The notes beneath the pieces were generated by a model, which made no database searches, was not told the origin of the DNA, and worked only from the letters and a program-made list of their open reading frames with translations. Positions 12,405 to 25,100 of a stretch of DNA of 64,000 nucleotides are shown in pieces. Origin of the DNA: Mimachlamys varia (taxonomy: Eukaryota; Mollusca; Bivalvia; Pectinida; Pectinidae); the NCBI GenBank assembly GCA_947623455.1, contig OX392529.1, positions 55,509,186 to 55,573,185 on the forward strand, given 5' to 3'. Positions within the stretch are counted from its first letter, which is position 1. Every line of letters starts with the position of its first letter. The position numbers and the translations under genes were made by a program.

Positions 12405-12648
12405 CAGGCCTGTATTGTAATACTGTTACACAGTAAATAAGATGAAGATGGTAATGCTGTAATAACATATCATTATTAAACAGTTCAACTTCGATTACAG
12501 TTCTTTGTGTGTTTATTTTTCTGTTATGTACATGTAGATCACACACAGGTATTGTATTGTCTATTCATAAAGACGAAATTTTATGGATCGATTGACCTTG
12601 GTTGTTCCTTACAACATTATTGCTTATACTCCTTATACTGCTTATATG

Positions 12649-13017
12649 GTAACCTACGCTCTCTATATCCTTAATATCCAGGGGTAACACTCGCCTACGC
12701 TCTCTACATACTCGATGTCCAGGGGTTACACTCACCTACGCTCTCTACATTCTTGATACCAGGGGTTACGCTCTCTACATCCTCGATGTCCAGGGGTAAA
12801 ATCACCTTCGCTTTCTACATTCTTGATATCCAGGGGTTACGCTCTCTATACACTCGATGTCCAGGGTTTACACTCACCTACGCTCTCTACATACTTGATA
12901 TCCAGGGGTTACGCTCTCTACGCTCTCTACATACTTGATATCCAGGGGTTACGCTCTCTACATCCTCGATGTCCAGGGTTTACACTCACCTACGCTCTCT
13001 ACATCCTCGATATCAAG
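12649..13017 (+). repeat. Satellite built from MITE end sequence
   Basis: About ten irregular units of 'tacgctctctacat(c)ctcgatgtccaggggtt' in 25-40 bp steps. The unit matches the terminal inverted repeat of the MITE copies at 16011, 24717, 31544 and 34307, so the array looks like an amplified TIR. The plus-strand open frames are translations of the repeat. Confidence 0.82.
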
Positions 13018-13429
13018 GTCATCAACTTTTTATTCCAATAAAAAACACTAACGTAAAAATCTGATAATTATCAATATTTTATTTTAAGGCAATGTGTATA
13101 AAGCTTAGTTGAAATTTATCGAATCATATATGGACTGTATACTATGTCATATGGATGGTTGCAATTGGTGTGACAATTAATCTGCCTTCCTTCTGTAGAA
13201 ACCTCTGATGACGGTGTCCCCTACTGTATGTGTATTATTTATAGGAAGTGCACGTGTCCTTTGTGGGTTTCCTGCAGAACATCATTGTCTAGTATTTATA
13301 CTTCAAGGACAAGAAAGAAACCAACGTGATCGTTATAAGCTACTTCCGTCAGTGCCCCATGTTTCCCCCATTTTCAAGTTTTCGTTCATTTCAACGATTG
13401 TATATCCATATCTGCACATTTTAAACAAA

Positions 13430-13700
13430 ATATTTCGAATCGCCCAAACCTAGTCTCTTTCAATTCGGAAAAAAGACATAATACCAAAACATCAAGAGAA
13501 TCATAATCAGAACTCAAAGTCGATCAAACCACGGACAAAATGTAAACAAAGAAAATGGACATTGAGTGCTTTGGAAAAGGACAAGAGAATAAGACCCGGT
13601 GTTCCGGAAGAGTAAGCGTCTTCTGCTTCTTCGACGACACTCTCCTTGTAAATTTCAATAAATGTCATGGCCTCAAAGTGAGAACTGAGGCATCATTCTC
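13430..13700 (-). mobile_element. 3' fragment of the FIDD-type retroelement
   Basis: On the minus strand: 'gaggccatgacatttattg...gtcgtcgaagaagcagaagacgcttactcttccggaacacc(g)ggtcttattctcttgtcc', ending with 'gttttgatta'-like sequence. The same order occurs behind the reverse-transcriptase fragments at 25785-26290 and 53200-53770. Confidence 0.6.
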
Positions 13701-14374
13701 AATCATAACAAAAAGGTAGAAATTTTACGCCCCCAAGAAAATACCCCCATTAAAAACTAGCTGTTACAAATTCTCAGGTCCGTGTGGTAGGCCCTTGCTT
13801 TAACTTGAGCCTATACGTTAAAAACATGTGTGATTGGTGGAATATTTAAGATATTAATATCTGAATCATTTTGTTCGATTTGGAAAAGACATCGTTATGA
13901 ATGATTCTCCATGAAACACATACAATGTTTCTTTACATCTATTTACTGAATCAAGGAAATCAAATATTTCGAACGTTAGTTGTGATCACTGTATACGGAC
14001 ATTAGAACCTGGTGTTCTTGCACTTACTACTGTACTTCGATAACGGGGCTATTAGGTTATGGATGGAATATATTTTACTTACATAATATGTGTACGTAAA
14101 ATATCAATGAAGCATTGCCATTCATAAATTAGATTTATAATATTATATACTTCAGAACTATCTTTAATATCTTGAAAATTTATAATGCTCGAAATAAAAA
14201 CTGACTGAATTAATCTAGACTACAAGTACGAATGTACATGTCCTATGTATTTTTGGCGCTAGTTCGTGGTGTGTGACCTCTGTCTGTACTGGGAATTATC
14301 AGAGTTCAGAAGCCTGTCTCGCTCACTATACAGTACGTAAGCACAAAACATTCACGACACTGCCTGACAAAACG
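13701..14374 (+). other. Upstream region of lectin gene A
   Basis: No coding sequence. The stretch 'ttatcagagttcagaagcctg' at about 14296-14317 is shared in part with the region upstream of lectin E ('ttatcagagttctgag', ~42427) and with 50307-50330, suggesting a common promoter element of the A/E type. Confidence 0.4.
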
Positions 14375-17300
14375 ATGGGACTAATACGATTCTGTCTGCT
14401 TATCGTTGCTATCTGTATACAAGGTGAATATGAATTTTAATACCATTCTTTCTCAATATTCTTCATCTTATATTTCGGTAGATTTCATCAATATTGATGA
14501 TTACATAACCTGGTCTGTTGGTTTAAAAACATAGTGGCGTGAGAAAAGGTTAATTACAATGTTGTTTTTGTCCAGCTAAGATAAAAGGGGGTTAAAGCTG
14601 GTGTGGTGTTCAGTTGATGAGGGCTTCAAAGGCTACGTAAGGAATATGTGCCTTGAAGTCCTTGAGTGTAGTGCAATGTACTGCTGCTACAGGAAGGAGA
14701 TTCCACTGTGTTATTTTGTGCGGGAAAAATGAGTATTTGTAAGTATCCTTCGTAACAGAGATTTGTTTGAAAGTGTGTGTATGTGCGTGTCTGGTTCTGG
14801 AATCTGCTGGGGTGAAGATAGATGTATGGTCGACGGCTACTGTTTGGTGCACTATTTTGTAAAAGAATATTAGTCGTGTTTGTAGCCGTCGTGTTTGTAA
14901 TGTTGGCCATTGCAGTTGGTGTAGCATTTCTGTTACTGAACTAGTGTTGTGGTATTTGTTGTTGACGTATCGTGCTGGTGTTTTTTTTCTAACTGTTGAA
15001 TTTGATTTGTATTGTGTGGGTCCCATATGGAAGAGCAGTATTCCAGCTTGGGTCGGACTAGTGCTTTGTGTGCATGTTCTTTTATGTGTGGTGAGTTGAT
15101 TTTTAAGTTGCGTTTGAGGAACCCTAGTGATTTTTTTGCGTTTGAGGTGATGTTGTTGATATGTTTGTCCCATTTTAAGTTGTTTTGTAATGTAAGACCT
15201 AAGTTTTTGGTTGAGTCGACTTGTTGGAGTGTGTGATTGTGAAGAGTATAGTCGTGGTGTATTTTGTTGCGTTTTGATGAGATTTTAATGATGTTGCACT
15301 TGTCAGGGTGAAATTTCCTTAACCAGTCAGTTTCCCATTGTCCCGCTGCGTCTAGGTCTTGTAGTTTTGTTGTGTCTTCCTTGTCGTGGATTGTTTTGTA
15401 TATGATGCTGTCGTCTGCGAATAGTCTTAGTGTGCTGTGTTGTATGTATTCGTTGAAGTCGTTTATGTATATTAGGAAGAGGATTGGGCCCAAACAGGTC
15501 CCTTGGGTGACTCCGGGGGGAACATGTATTTTGTCTGATTGTTTACCCTCAAGAACGACTGTTTGTCACTGCGTAGTGAGAGGAAGTCTGTAATCCATGC
15601 ATGTTTCCTGTTATGCCATAATATTTAAGTTTGTACTGTAGGCGTTTGTGAGGGACTTTGTCAAATGCTTTGGCAAAGTTCATGATGATGATGTCTGTCT
15701 GTTTGTTGCTGTTGTTATTTTGTGCTAGGTCGTGTATGCATGTGGCGAGCTGTGTCTCACAGGAACTGGAGGATCTAAAGCCGTGTTGTAGGTCGTATAG
15801 TATATTGTTGTTCTCCAGGTGTGACATTGTAGCGCTTGTTATGATATGTTCCATGAGTTTACATGTGATACAGGTGTGACATTGTGGCGCTTGTTATGAT
15901 ATGTTCCATGAGTTTACATGTGATGCATGTGAGTGAAATTGGTCTGTAGTTGGTGGGGTTGTACCAATATTCATGTTGCAACCTATATGTGCATTACATG
16001 TGCGCTACAAATCCTCAATATCCAGGGGTCATGCTCATCTACGCTCTCTACATCCTTGTTGAACACCTAGTTCGACCTTTTGAATTACATAACAGTAAAA
16101 ATTGACAAGTTTAATTTTAAGTTGGTTGCTGTTTCCTTTGTAATCAGGCATCAGCCTAGCGATTGGTCAGTTTCTGTCCTTGAAAGCGCCTTCAGTTTTG
16201 TTACGACACGTACATTAGAGGGATGAAGAAAGCTGAGGTGAGCGTAACCTTTGGAAATCGAAGCTAGTGCACTGCCATGTACTGATTACAGACAAAACAC
16301 GTAGTACATTGTACTCCAGTATGACGCTTATTTGGGCCTACATGTCATTTCTTATTCGAAATCTCGAACACATTTATAAAACACGTTCATGAGTTGTTTT
16401 TGATTAACAGATATTTCCTCGTGCGAGGATGGATGGACGTCTTACAATGGACACTGTTATTACTTTGAAACTACCGAAGTGAACTGGGCCACTGCATCGG
16501 TAAATCCAATGTTTTCATTGCATCAATATATCAATACATGTTTCTTAATAATCCATAGCCAACACTCAACCTATCCCTATACATTTTGTTTTGTATATAC
16601 ATCTCTTGTTGATACTGACTATACTATACGTGTAGTTAATGTTGGACTATAAAGCAGTCCCTTTATTTGATACTTGACTCTGGACTAGTCCCTATAGTTG
16701 ATACTGGACTGTGAACCAGTCCCTATAGTTGATACTGGACTGTGAACCAGACCCTATAGTTGATACTGGACTGTGAACCAGACCCTATAGTTGATACTAG
16801 ACTGTGAACCAGTCCCGATAGTTGATACTGGACTGTGAACCAGTCCCTATAGTTGATACTAGACTGTGAACCAGTCCCGATAGTTGATACTTGACTGTGA
16901 ACCAGTCCCTATAGTTGATACTGTGAACCAGACCCTATAGTTGATACTAGACTGTGAACCAGTCCCTATAGTTGATACTGGACTGTGAACCAGATCATAT
17001 AGTTGATACTGGACTGTGAACCAGTCCCTATAGTTGATACTGTGAACCAGACCCTATAGTTGATACTGGACTGTGAACCAGTCTCTATAGTTGATACTGG
17101 ACGGGTGTTAGAAATTTTCTTCGGAAGAGTGCTTATTTGTCATAATTTCGCTCAGTAATCTGAAAAATGATCTTGGAAAGATCACAAAAGAATTGTTCAA
17201 TTCCGCGATTTACATTATGATTGTTTCATATCTATATGAATACACCAACTGAAAACAAAAACAAGACTTATAATACAGTATGAGAGATATTCATTCACGT

Positions 17301-20103
17301 GGTTTAATTTAGACGTCATAAAGTAATCTTATTGAATGAGAGTTTTGTCGATCCGCTTCGGAAAACATGAAGAACAGCCCTGCTTCAAACGCTCAAATGA
17401 CTACTGGTAATTATTGGCGTCATTTTTATTCAAAGAAGAGCTGTTCCACCAATGTTTAAATTTCGACGCAAAAATAAACACAGTTAATCAATTCATTATG
17501 CAGGGAATAAATAACAAGTGTTCTGTAGTAAAAATGTAAATATATTGATTGAACTTTTTTTATAATTGTAATGCTGGAAGAAATACAAATCTGTCACATC
17601 CACGGGTGGAACCAGGTAATTAAGTTTCTTGCAATATGGATGCAACCGATTTTCATTCATACCTGCATACAAATAAAGCAATATGCCATTCAATTCCTAT
17701 TTGCATTTAAATAAACATAATCTTAACCATTTTTCAAAAATGATTACTTTCCTGAAATCGCCAGGTTGAATGGCGATTAAGACACACAGTTGTCATTAGG
17801 GGTATATAAATTCGCTACTACTGCATTAGGTCATTAACGATATGTGTTATATACAGGCTCAATTTTTATGTCCAATACATAATTATTTCATTATATAGAG
17901 TGTGATCATTTTAACAGGCAACTTGTAAATCCCATTCCGCTCACCTGGCTATCGTTGACAACGAACATGAGAACAACTTTCTCCAACAGTTCGCCATGAG
18001 ATACGCTTGTAAGTATGATCAGCTGATGGACTTTCGTAAGTTGCAATGTGATGCTTTTTTTAATTAACCGTGAAATATACATATATGCATATATCCGTAT
18101 CATTTGACGTGCCCCGGTATGTTGTTGTCACAAGGTCTGCCCTGCTAGTAGGACGTAATAATTGTACCTGCTTCCCCCATTGCATGATCGCAAGAGGCGA
18201 CTTAATTTGAGATCTGATCATTTCTTTCTAAACGACTTTCTCCTTCCAACTGTCTCCCTTGACACTACCTCACTTTTGGCCTTTAGTTGAGCATTCGCTC
18301 CTATAAGGAATTAAGGCTTTGGGTTCCTTTTCCTTGCCGAGACATACCAAAGTCTTAAACACTTGTAGTTACTTATCACTGCTTGCGATCAGCATCATGG
18401 GAGTGGAACGACTGGTTCACCCGTTGTCAGTATAATGTGACAGGATGGGGTGTTCTGCTGGGGGCATTCGGAAGTATACTTCAGTGTGGTAACACTTCAA
18501 AATGGCAAAATGCCGGACTATAGCAAGGAGGCTTACACGAACATACCGCATCGTTCCAAATACACACGCACTCGACACAAGGATCCACATCGCATACACC
18601 GAGATGTCGTACTTAAATGACTCTTATCTGACCATGTTAAATAGCCCCGACAATCATTTAATACAAGGACACAGAATATATCTCAATAATATCAAGATGG
18701 CGACCATAAAACTTACCTATAGTCTTCATCAGGTGAAAAAGATCAAAGTAAATGCCATAGTCTCAAAGTGAGAAATGAGGCATCATTCTCACTCAAGTAC
18801 GCATACTAATGAGCATATTTTAAAAAGTCCACATCCACACAGAATATTTCTCAATTATACCAAAATAGCGATAAATAAACTTGCTCGTTATATACAATCG
18901 AGTGAAAAACACTTCCTCCTTCCAGAATATTACTTGTCTTCTTACAGCTGGTCACACGAATGTCCACTTCTGGCTTGACGGCAGTGATTCGGTCCATCAT
19001 GGACATTGGATCTGGACAGAGAGTGGCCAGAGCCTGTCGTACACCGACTGGGCACATGGTCAGCCTGGTCACCATTCTAAACATCAGTTAGGCTGCGTGG
19101 CGCTGAGCAGTCAGATGGATTTCAAATGGGAGGTCATGTCGTGTGGTGATTCAGCAAGATACATATGTGAACTCGGGTAAGTACATAAAGGTGACACAAC
19201 GAGTGGTTGTCGGGTATTACTTTCACTCGAGTTAGTTAAATTTCAAAAAAGTTGCATCTAAACGTTGCATTAAATCTAGATTACAAGTCTTATTACGTGG
19301 TTTAGATCGTGGGTGGACGGGACAATACCGTTTAAAACAGAATCGATATCGTGCTGTGCTATAGGGAATATAAGATATGATTTTCACTTCAACTTAAACT
19401 GCCCTTATTATCAGGACCTGAGACGTACATGTATATATCAAGCGATTCTTTTACAGAGGGATTTTAAGGTTTAAAGCTAACGAAATTTTGAGAAGCGTAA
19501 ATATTGTGCCACGATAAAACGTAGATTATATAATGTATGACATTGAAAACAACTTTTGTACTTTGCAGACTCAATCTTACAATCAATCCATTCAAATCTG
19601 TATTACAGAAACTCTTGTTCATGATGTAATAGTTTACATCACACTGATGCATCCGATGACTTTTGAGAAATATAGAAATAGCAACTTAGATTGAATCTCA
19701 TCAATGCTATTCATATAACTGCACATTTCTTATCCTATTTATTACCCACAAGACGAGTACTTCTGTAAAAGTGGAATTTTTCGCGGTGTGGAAATTTTCG
19801 CTTATTTCGCTGGCATTAAATCTCCGCGAATATATCAACGCACGAAAAACTTTAATACCACTCAAACTCTCAGTGTAACTTGTATGATAGGTACACGGTA
19901 CTAAGCACCACGACTGACAGCGCAAATATTTCCATATCGCGAACAGTTTGGAGACGCGAATATATTTGTTTTTGTAGTATATGTAACTCGTTATTGTCAA
20001 TTACTTTACAGCATGCTGCTTATCACTGTTAGTTACAATTATTTTTAATATAAAATTCTACCTATCCTTTTTTTCCAGAAGGAACTGGGTAACTTTTGGA
20101 TGA
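14375..20103 (+). CDS. C-type lectin A, secreted single-CTLD protein
   Basis: Exons: 14375-14423 (signal peptide 'MGLIRFCLLIVAICIQ', phase 1), 16411-16499, 17918-18008, 18948-19176, 20079-20103; about 160 aa. The fold is a long-form CTLD: 'SSCEDGW...GHCYYF' (C1, C2), 'ATCKSHSAHLAIVD' (C3), 'VHFWLDGSDS', 'WIWTESGQSLSYTDW', then C4-C6 in 'LGCVAL', 'VMSCGD' and 'RYICELG'. All six cysteines are present. The usual sugar-specificity triplet is QPG rather than EPN or QPD, and the WND box is WEV, so classical calcium-dependent sugar binding is probably lost; it may bind another ligand. The last exon is inferred from an acceptor (tttttttccag) in the right phase followed by a stop. Intron 1 holds an antisense LINE fragment and a MITE; intron 2 holds a 31-bp minisatellite. 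Closest paralogue in the window is gene E. Confidence 0.85.
14590..15960 (-). pseudogene. 5'-truncated, frameshifted LINE reverse transcriptase
   Basis: Minus strand, in intron 1 of lectin A. It starts at the reverse-transcriptase motif 'NYRPISLT' (~15950), continues with 'HGFRSSSSCETQLA', 'AFDKVPHKRL', 'GPILFLIYIND' and the catalytic 'LFADDS' (~15415), and ends with 'TLKDFKAHI' before a short 3' tail. These are hallmarks of Jockey/CR1-like non-LTR elements. The endonuclease half is absent. Several frame changes break it: a 55-bp tandem duplication at 15816-15925, and shifts near 15520-15550 and 15000-15170. The copy is dead. Confidence 0.9.
16011..16262 (+). mobile_element. MITE with 'gctctctac' TIR, diverged copy
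   Basis: The left end 'atcctcaatatccaggggtc...tacgctctctacatcc' and right end 'gaggtgagcgtaacctttgg' match the family at 24717-25019. The inner 'gattggtcag' and 'gccttcagttttg' motifs are shared as well. Confidence 0.65.
16660..17105 (+). repeat. 31-bp minisatellite in intron 2 of lectin A
   Basis: About 14 units of 'gatactggactgtgaacc' + 'agtccctatagtt'. Two units are shortened to about 22 bp by loss of 'ggactgtgaac'-like sequence. The units differ at a few fixed positions (c/a, t/g), as expected for an array that has turned over recently. Confidence 0.92.
18121..18520 (+). repeat. Dispersed mollusc repeat, copy 1
   Basis: Contains 'tctcccttgacactacctc', 'ggcctttagttgagc', 'ttcacccgttgtcagtataa', 'tgtgacaggatggggtg' and 'cttcagtgtggtaacac'. 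It aligns by eye with 44095-44395, and a short piece recurs reversed near 60725-60765. It lies in intron 3 of lectin A at the same place as the copy in intron 3 of lectin... gene E (before exon 3 there), so it may be an old shared insertion or two independent ones. Confidence 0.6.
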
Positions 20104-20265
20104 AAACCATTGTAATACGCATCACCTGGTAAAAAAAGGAATAATTAAAGTGATATGGTGTACATCACACATTTAGTCTTTCTTCTGTGATTTGCTATCA
20201 ACTCTGTTATGTATTTTATACATTCTTGTACATGTTCATATAAAAAAATATATTTAGTTGCTTTT
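20104..20265. other. Short 3' flank of lectin A
   Basis: No canonical AATAAA was identified right after the proposed stop; the sequence passes directly into the 20-bp satellite. Confidence 0.3.
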
Positions 20266-21050
20266 GTCACAAAGAAACCTTGATAACCCCAAAGGAACTT
20301 TGATAATCCCAAGAAACACTGATAATCCCAAAGGAATTTTGATAATCCCAAAGAAACATTGATAATCCCAAAGGAACATTGATAATCCCAAAGGAAGTAT
20401 GATAATCCCAAAGGAACTTTGATAATTCCAAAGACACATTGATAATCCCAAAGGAACATTGATAATAACAACGGAACATCGATAATCCCAAGAAAACCTT
20501 GATAATCCCAAAGAAACATTTATAATCCAAATAGAACATTGATAATCACAACAGAAAATCAATAATCCCAACAGAACATTGATAATCCCAAAGAAATAAT
20601 TATAATCCCAAAGGAACATTGATAATCCCAAACGAACTTTGATAATCCAAAAGGAACGTTGATAATCACAAAGAAACTTTGATAACCCAAAAGAAATTTT
20701 GATAATCCCGAAGAAACTTTGATAAACACAAAGAAACTTTGATAATCCCAAAGGAACATTGATAATCCCGAAGAAACATTGATAATCCCAAAGGAACATC
20801 GATAATCCCAACAGAAACTTTAAAATCCCAAAGAAACATTTATACTCCCAATGGAACATTGATTACCCGTAAGAAACTTTGATAACCCCAAAGAATCTTT
20901 GATAATCCCAAAGGAGCTTTGATAATCTCAAAGAAACATTGATAATTCCAAAGAAACTTTGATAATCTCCAAGAATCTTTGATAATCCGAAAGGAGCTTT
21001 GATAATCCCAAAGGAACTTTTATAATCCCAACGGAGCATCGATAATACCA
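20266..21050 (+). repeat. 20-bp satellite, about 39 units
   Basis: Unit 'gataatcccaaaggaacatt' with scattered substitutions. Since 20 is not a multiple of three, all three minus-strand frames read the same 20-residue cycle (FLWDYQ/FGIIN/GLSK), which creates long minus-strand open frames that are not genes. The reverse complement of the unit resembles the 18-bp satellite at 26684-26890. Confidence 0.95.
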
Positions 21051-22174
21051 GTTGACGTTCATAGATTATATGAATGCCAACTAGCGCGCTTAATGGAATT
21101 TGCTTTTGTCTAGTTGTCATTCATACATATATATATAATCTGTCCGAAGTTGAATTTGAAAGGATGGCAATGCTATACAATAGAAAAGATATTGTTGTGA
21201 TATCGTCTGAATTGGACAAGAATATGAATGTACCGCAACATAACAAAATCTAAAAATCATGCTATATTTATTTCAAAATCATAACAAAACAATAATTCGA
21301 TAAAAGAAAACAGACACTGTTAACAGACTCAGCCAATCACGATAGCTCCGGACCCACTACTGAAAATAAAATCGTTCTAAATGAGGATATATCTTAATTT
21401 ACCGAATTTTTTACGTTATTCTGTACAAATGATCTAATCTTTAAAAAGATCATAAAATAATTGGGCAGCTTTAGAATAAAAATGATTCAGTATTGCTGCA
21501 ATGCATATAATAGACATGTTTTTTTTCATCTCAACTGTCAAGCATGCGGTGCAGACATGAAGGGTTTTCATACAATTAGGGGGAGGGGGGGGGGGTGTCT
21601 CCCGTAAAACGGGACACTTAAAATTTCTAAATGAACTATTATTCGCCATGATGTGCGCGCAACACTTTAATATAGTCCTTGAGTGGAAAAACACACTGCT
21701 ACAGCATCGTGCAAAAAGTAAATCAACTTATTTTATTTCATTTCAAAATATATTCTTTATATTTCCAATATTTTTTAATGTTTTTTTCCTGAATTTGTTT
21801 ATTTGTATTTTTTTATCAAATTTTGTATATTGTACTTATACAGAACTGTTTCCTGTCTCATCTCATAATATCTTCACTGTTTTCCATTTTGCATGACCAA
21901 GGAAAACACAATTTATTTACAACATCCAATGTAGATAATTCCGTACTTCTTAAAAAAAAAAAAAACGGAAAAAATTAAAAAATATAATGAGAAGAAACTA
22001 TGGATATTTTCTGTACAAAATAGCCAAATATTGTCAAAGGCCACCTATAAAGAAAGTCAGGACAATTCATTGACAAAAGAAATGCAATTACGAAGAATAT
22101 ACAAGAAAATAGAAAAATTGACTCAAGTTTGGCACAGTGCTGTAATTATTTTCTTATGCTTACATATGACGTAC
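21051..22174. other. Gene-free stretch between lectins A and B
   Basis: Contains a small foldback at 21068-21125 related to 11536-11616, a G-run at about 21579-21595 and AT-rich sequence. The last exon of lectin B should lie here; one weak candidate is 22010-21998 on the minus strand (acceptor 'tattttgtacag', stop after four codons). Confidence 0.35.
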
Positions 22175-25100
22175 CCGATTTCACAAATGAAGTTATTTTT
22201 TTCAGTACAGTGTCGATCATCCCAGTGGTATTGATTTTGGCCGATGTGTACTACCATACAATCTTCTCCGTGCGGATCGAATTCGTTCGGCTCGTTCGGA
22301 TACCAGTCTGTATAAATAAGGCGTTGGTCACTGTTCATCCATCGCCAGTCTCCCTCCACAAACGTGTCTGTTGCCCCCAACCAGAAGTCGTAATCATGGG
22401 TGTGTCCATCTAGTGACGTCATGAAATCAAATTAAGTCATTTTGTGTACTTATTCAGGCCCAAGTTTCATCAACATTCCTTAACTTAAGGAAATTCCTTA
22501 ACTTTAAAATCTCCATGAGAAAGCATTACAGAATTTAAGGGGAAAATCCTAAGCTAAGGAACTTTCCTTAAATTCTGTAATGCTTTCCTATGAAGATTTT
22601 TAAGTCAAAGAACGTTGATGAAACCGGGGCCAGATCCCATATTTCATTCTTCACTGAGACACCCTAATTGCGTCAACAAAAGGTCTTTGAACAGTGAAAG
22701 CTTTGAACTAGGATAACATAGATTTTTACAAAATAAGTAACGACACATACAAGCTTTAACAACCAAAACAATATAAATCCGGAGAGATGTAAAAAAAAAT
22801 ATTTGAGTTTATTAAGCAATTTATTTGCAGCTCGCACATGTTTTCAATTATTTAAGCTACATAAACTGATTTCTCATACTCTTCCGGAACACCTGGTCTT
22901 ATTCTCTTGTGCTTTTACGAGAGTCTCTATGTAAATCTTTCCTTTGTTCCTATTTTGCCCCTAGTTTAATCGATTTTGAGTTCGGATTATGGTTTGTTGA
23001 CGCTTTTGTATTCTCTGATTTCTTTTTTTTCTTTACATCATCTCTTTCCAATAAACAAATTGCACATAATTTCAAATAATTACTATTTCTCTCTCGTTCC
23101 CCCTTCCTTTCTGCATTTATTTACTTATCAATATCTATTTATCTGATTTTCCTGCGTTATTTTGTTGATTGCAGATATTTGATCAATTCACAGCACAGAA
23201 AGACACAAAAATGATATTAATTTACATCGTTTATCGACGATGTGGTGTTTGTAAACAACAAGAAGTTTGCTTACCTAGTCGATCGTATATACCCTACTGA
23301 ACTTTGGATAAAGACACAACAATCTTCTTACCTCGATCTTTACTTGAACTATGACCAACACGGGCAATTTATTACTAGGCTGTATGATAAACGTGACGGT
23401 TTCGTTTTTCCGATCGTGAACTTTCACTTTCTTGATAGTAACATCCCTGCTTCTCCATCCTATGGTGTTAACAATAACATGTCGCAGAAGATTCGTTATT
23501 CTAGGGCTTGCTCTGAATATCGACATTTTCGTGATATATGTCAACTTGCTGACGAACAAACTTACGACACAGGGATTCGAGAGATGCAGGTTGATGAAGA
23601 CTACGGGCATGTTTTATGGTCGAAATCTTGATATCATCGAAAAATATTCCGTATCTTTGTGTGATACGAAATGTAAATATAAATCCATGTAAATCTTTCC
23701 TTTGTTCATATTTTGAATTCGGATTATGGTTTTGTTGTCGCTTTTTGGTAATCTCTGAATTTTTTTATTAATCAAGGCCAGGTCAATAAAAATGTTCTAC
23801 AAACATAAAAAAAACCACATCAACCTATCAAATGCCTCAGTATCACACACACCCACCTACCATGATATTTGGAGACAATTTGTTTCAGGAAATTTTCCTC
23901 GTTTGCGTCTTCAATTTCGGCGAGATGAGCATGATACAGTCCACACGTCGTCTGTTGGGCATCAATAAAACTATGCTGTATCATAAACGTTAAATTAACT
24001 CTGAAAGACTTAAACATTTTCCTCCTTTCTTCAATAGTCTTGGATGGAACAGAAACAAAAAAAAGTGACCCAGTGTAAGTCTCCAATAAAGAATGACAGT
24101 CTGATGAAATATAATACTTACTCTTAGATAACACCCATTTGGTCCAATATGATATTATGTGGATAATACAAATTCACCTATTTAATTTTCCTAGCAATGA
24201 TGGTATCTAATCATAACTAAATGGTATTTTTCACGAAAGCAATTAATTCTTCGAAGTTTTAGTCAGTATTAATGGAACATGAAATATGGAATTTTTTTTG
24301 TTTTTGTTTGTTTGTTTTTGTAAAAAAGAAAAAGTAATGTGAAGATTAATTTTAACTGAAATAAACACTTATTAGAACAGTTATATGCTTATTAATATAA
24401 AGTTACATACCGATGCGGTAGGCCAATCTTCTAACAAGTCTGATACAAAATAGCAAGATCCATCAAACGTTTCCCAGCCATTCGGACATCCTCGGATCAC
24501 TAAAGATCAATTAGAAACATCTTGGATATTTTCTATTTTATATGACACATGTTTACTTAGCCATACTTTTACTTATTATAACATGCATGTTAACCATGAA
24601 TTTAATTCTAATTCCATACTCCGAGTCATAAGTAGAAGAAGAAAAAATAGTAGGAAATTGCTATAAGTATATCCTTGCCATTTTATTACATATTTGAAAC
24701 AGTGTAGAAGAAATAGCATCCTCAATATCTGTGGTTACGATCACCTTCGTTCTCTATGCCCCCGGAATATGTCATGGCAAAACTGAAGGCACGCTCGGGT
24801 GAAAAACCCTGACCAATCGCTAGACTGTATGCTTGTCCTTTGAAGATTACAAAGGAACCAATTTTTACCGGTATGTGTCCACGAGAATCTTTTTTGATGT
24901 ACATCAAAGGATCAAACTAGTCTTCTTGTCTCATCAACAAAGGAGCCTTCAGTTTTGCCATGATATATTCAAGGGGTGTAGAGAGCGCAGGTGATCGTAA
25001 CACCTGGATATCGAGGATGAGGAAATAGTGGTGTCAGTGTTCAGGAACCTATGTATTACATAATATTATCGACCTGTAAAAACGTATATAACCGTGTACA

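Noticed and set aside
12649..13017. CRISPR-like array
   Set aside because: The units are directly adjacent and of irregular length without spacers, and the sequence is eukaryotic; it is a satellite derived from a MITE end.
20145..21120. Several long minus-strand open frames with FLWDYQ/FGIIN repeats
   Set aside because: They are translations of the 20-bp satellite, open in all three frames because the unit lacks stops on that strand.
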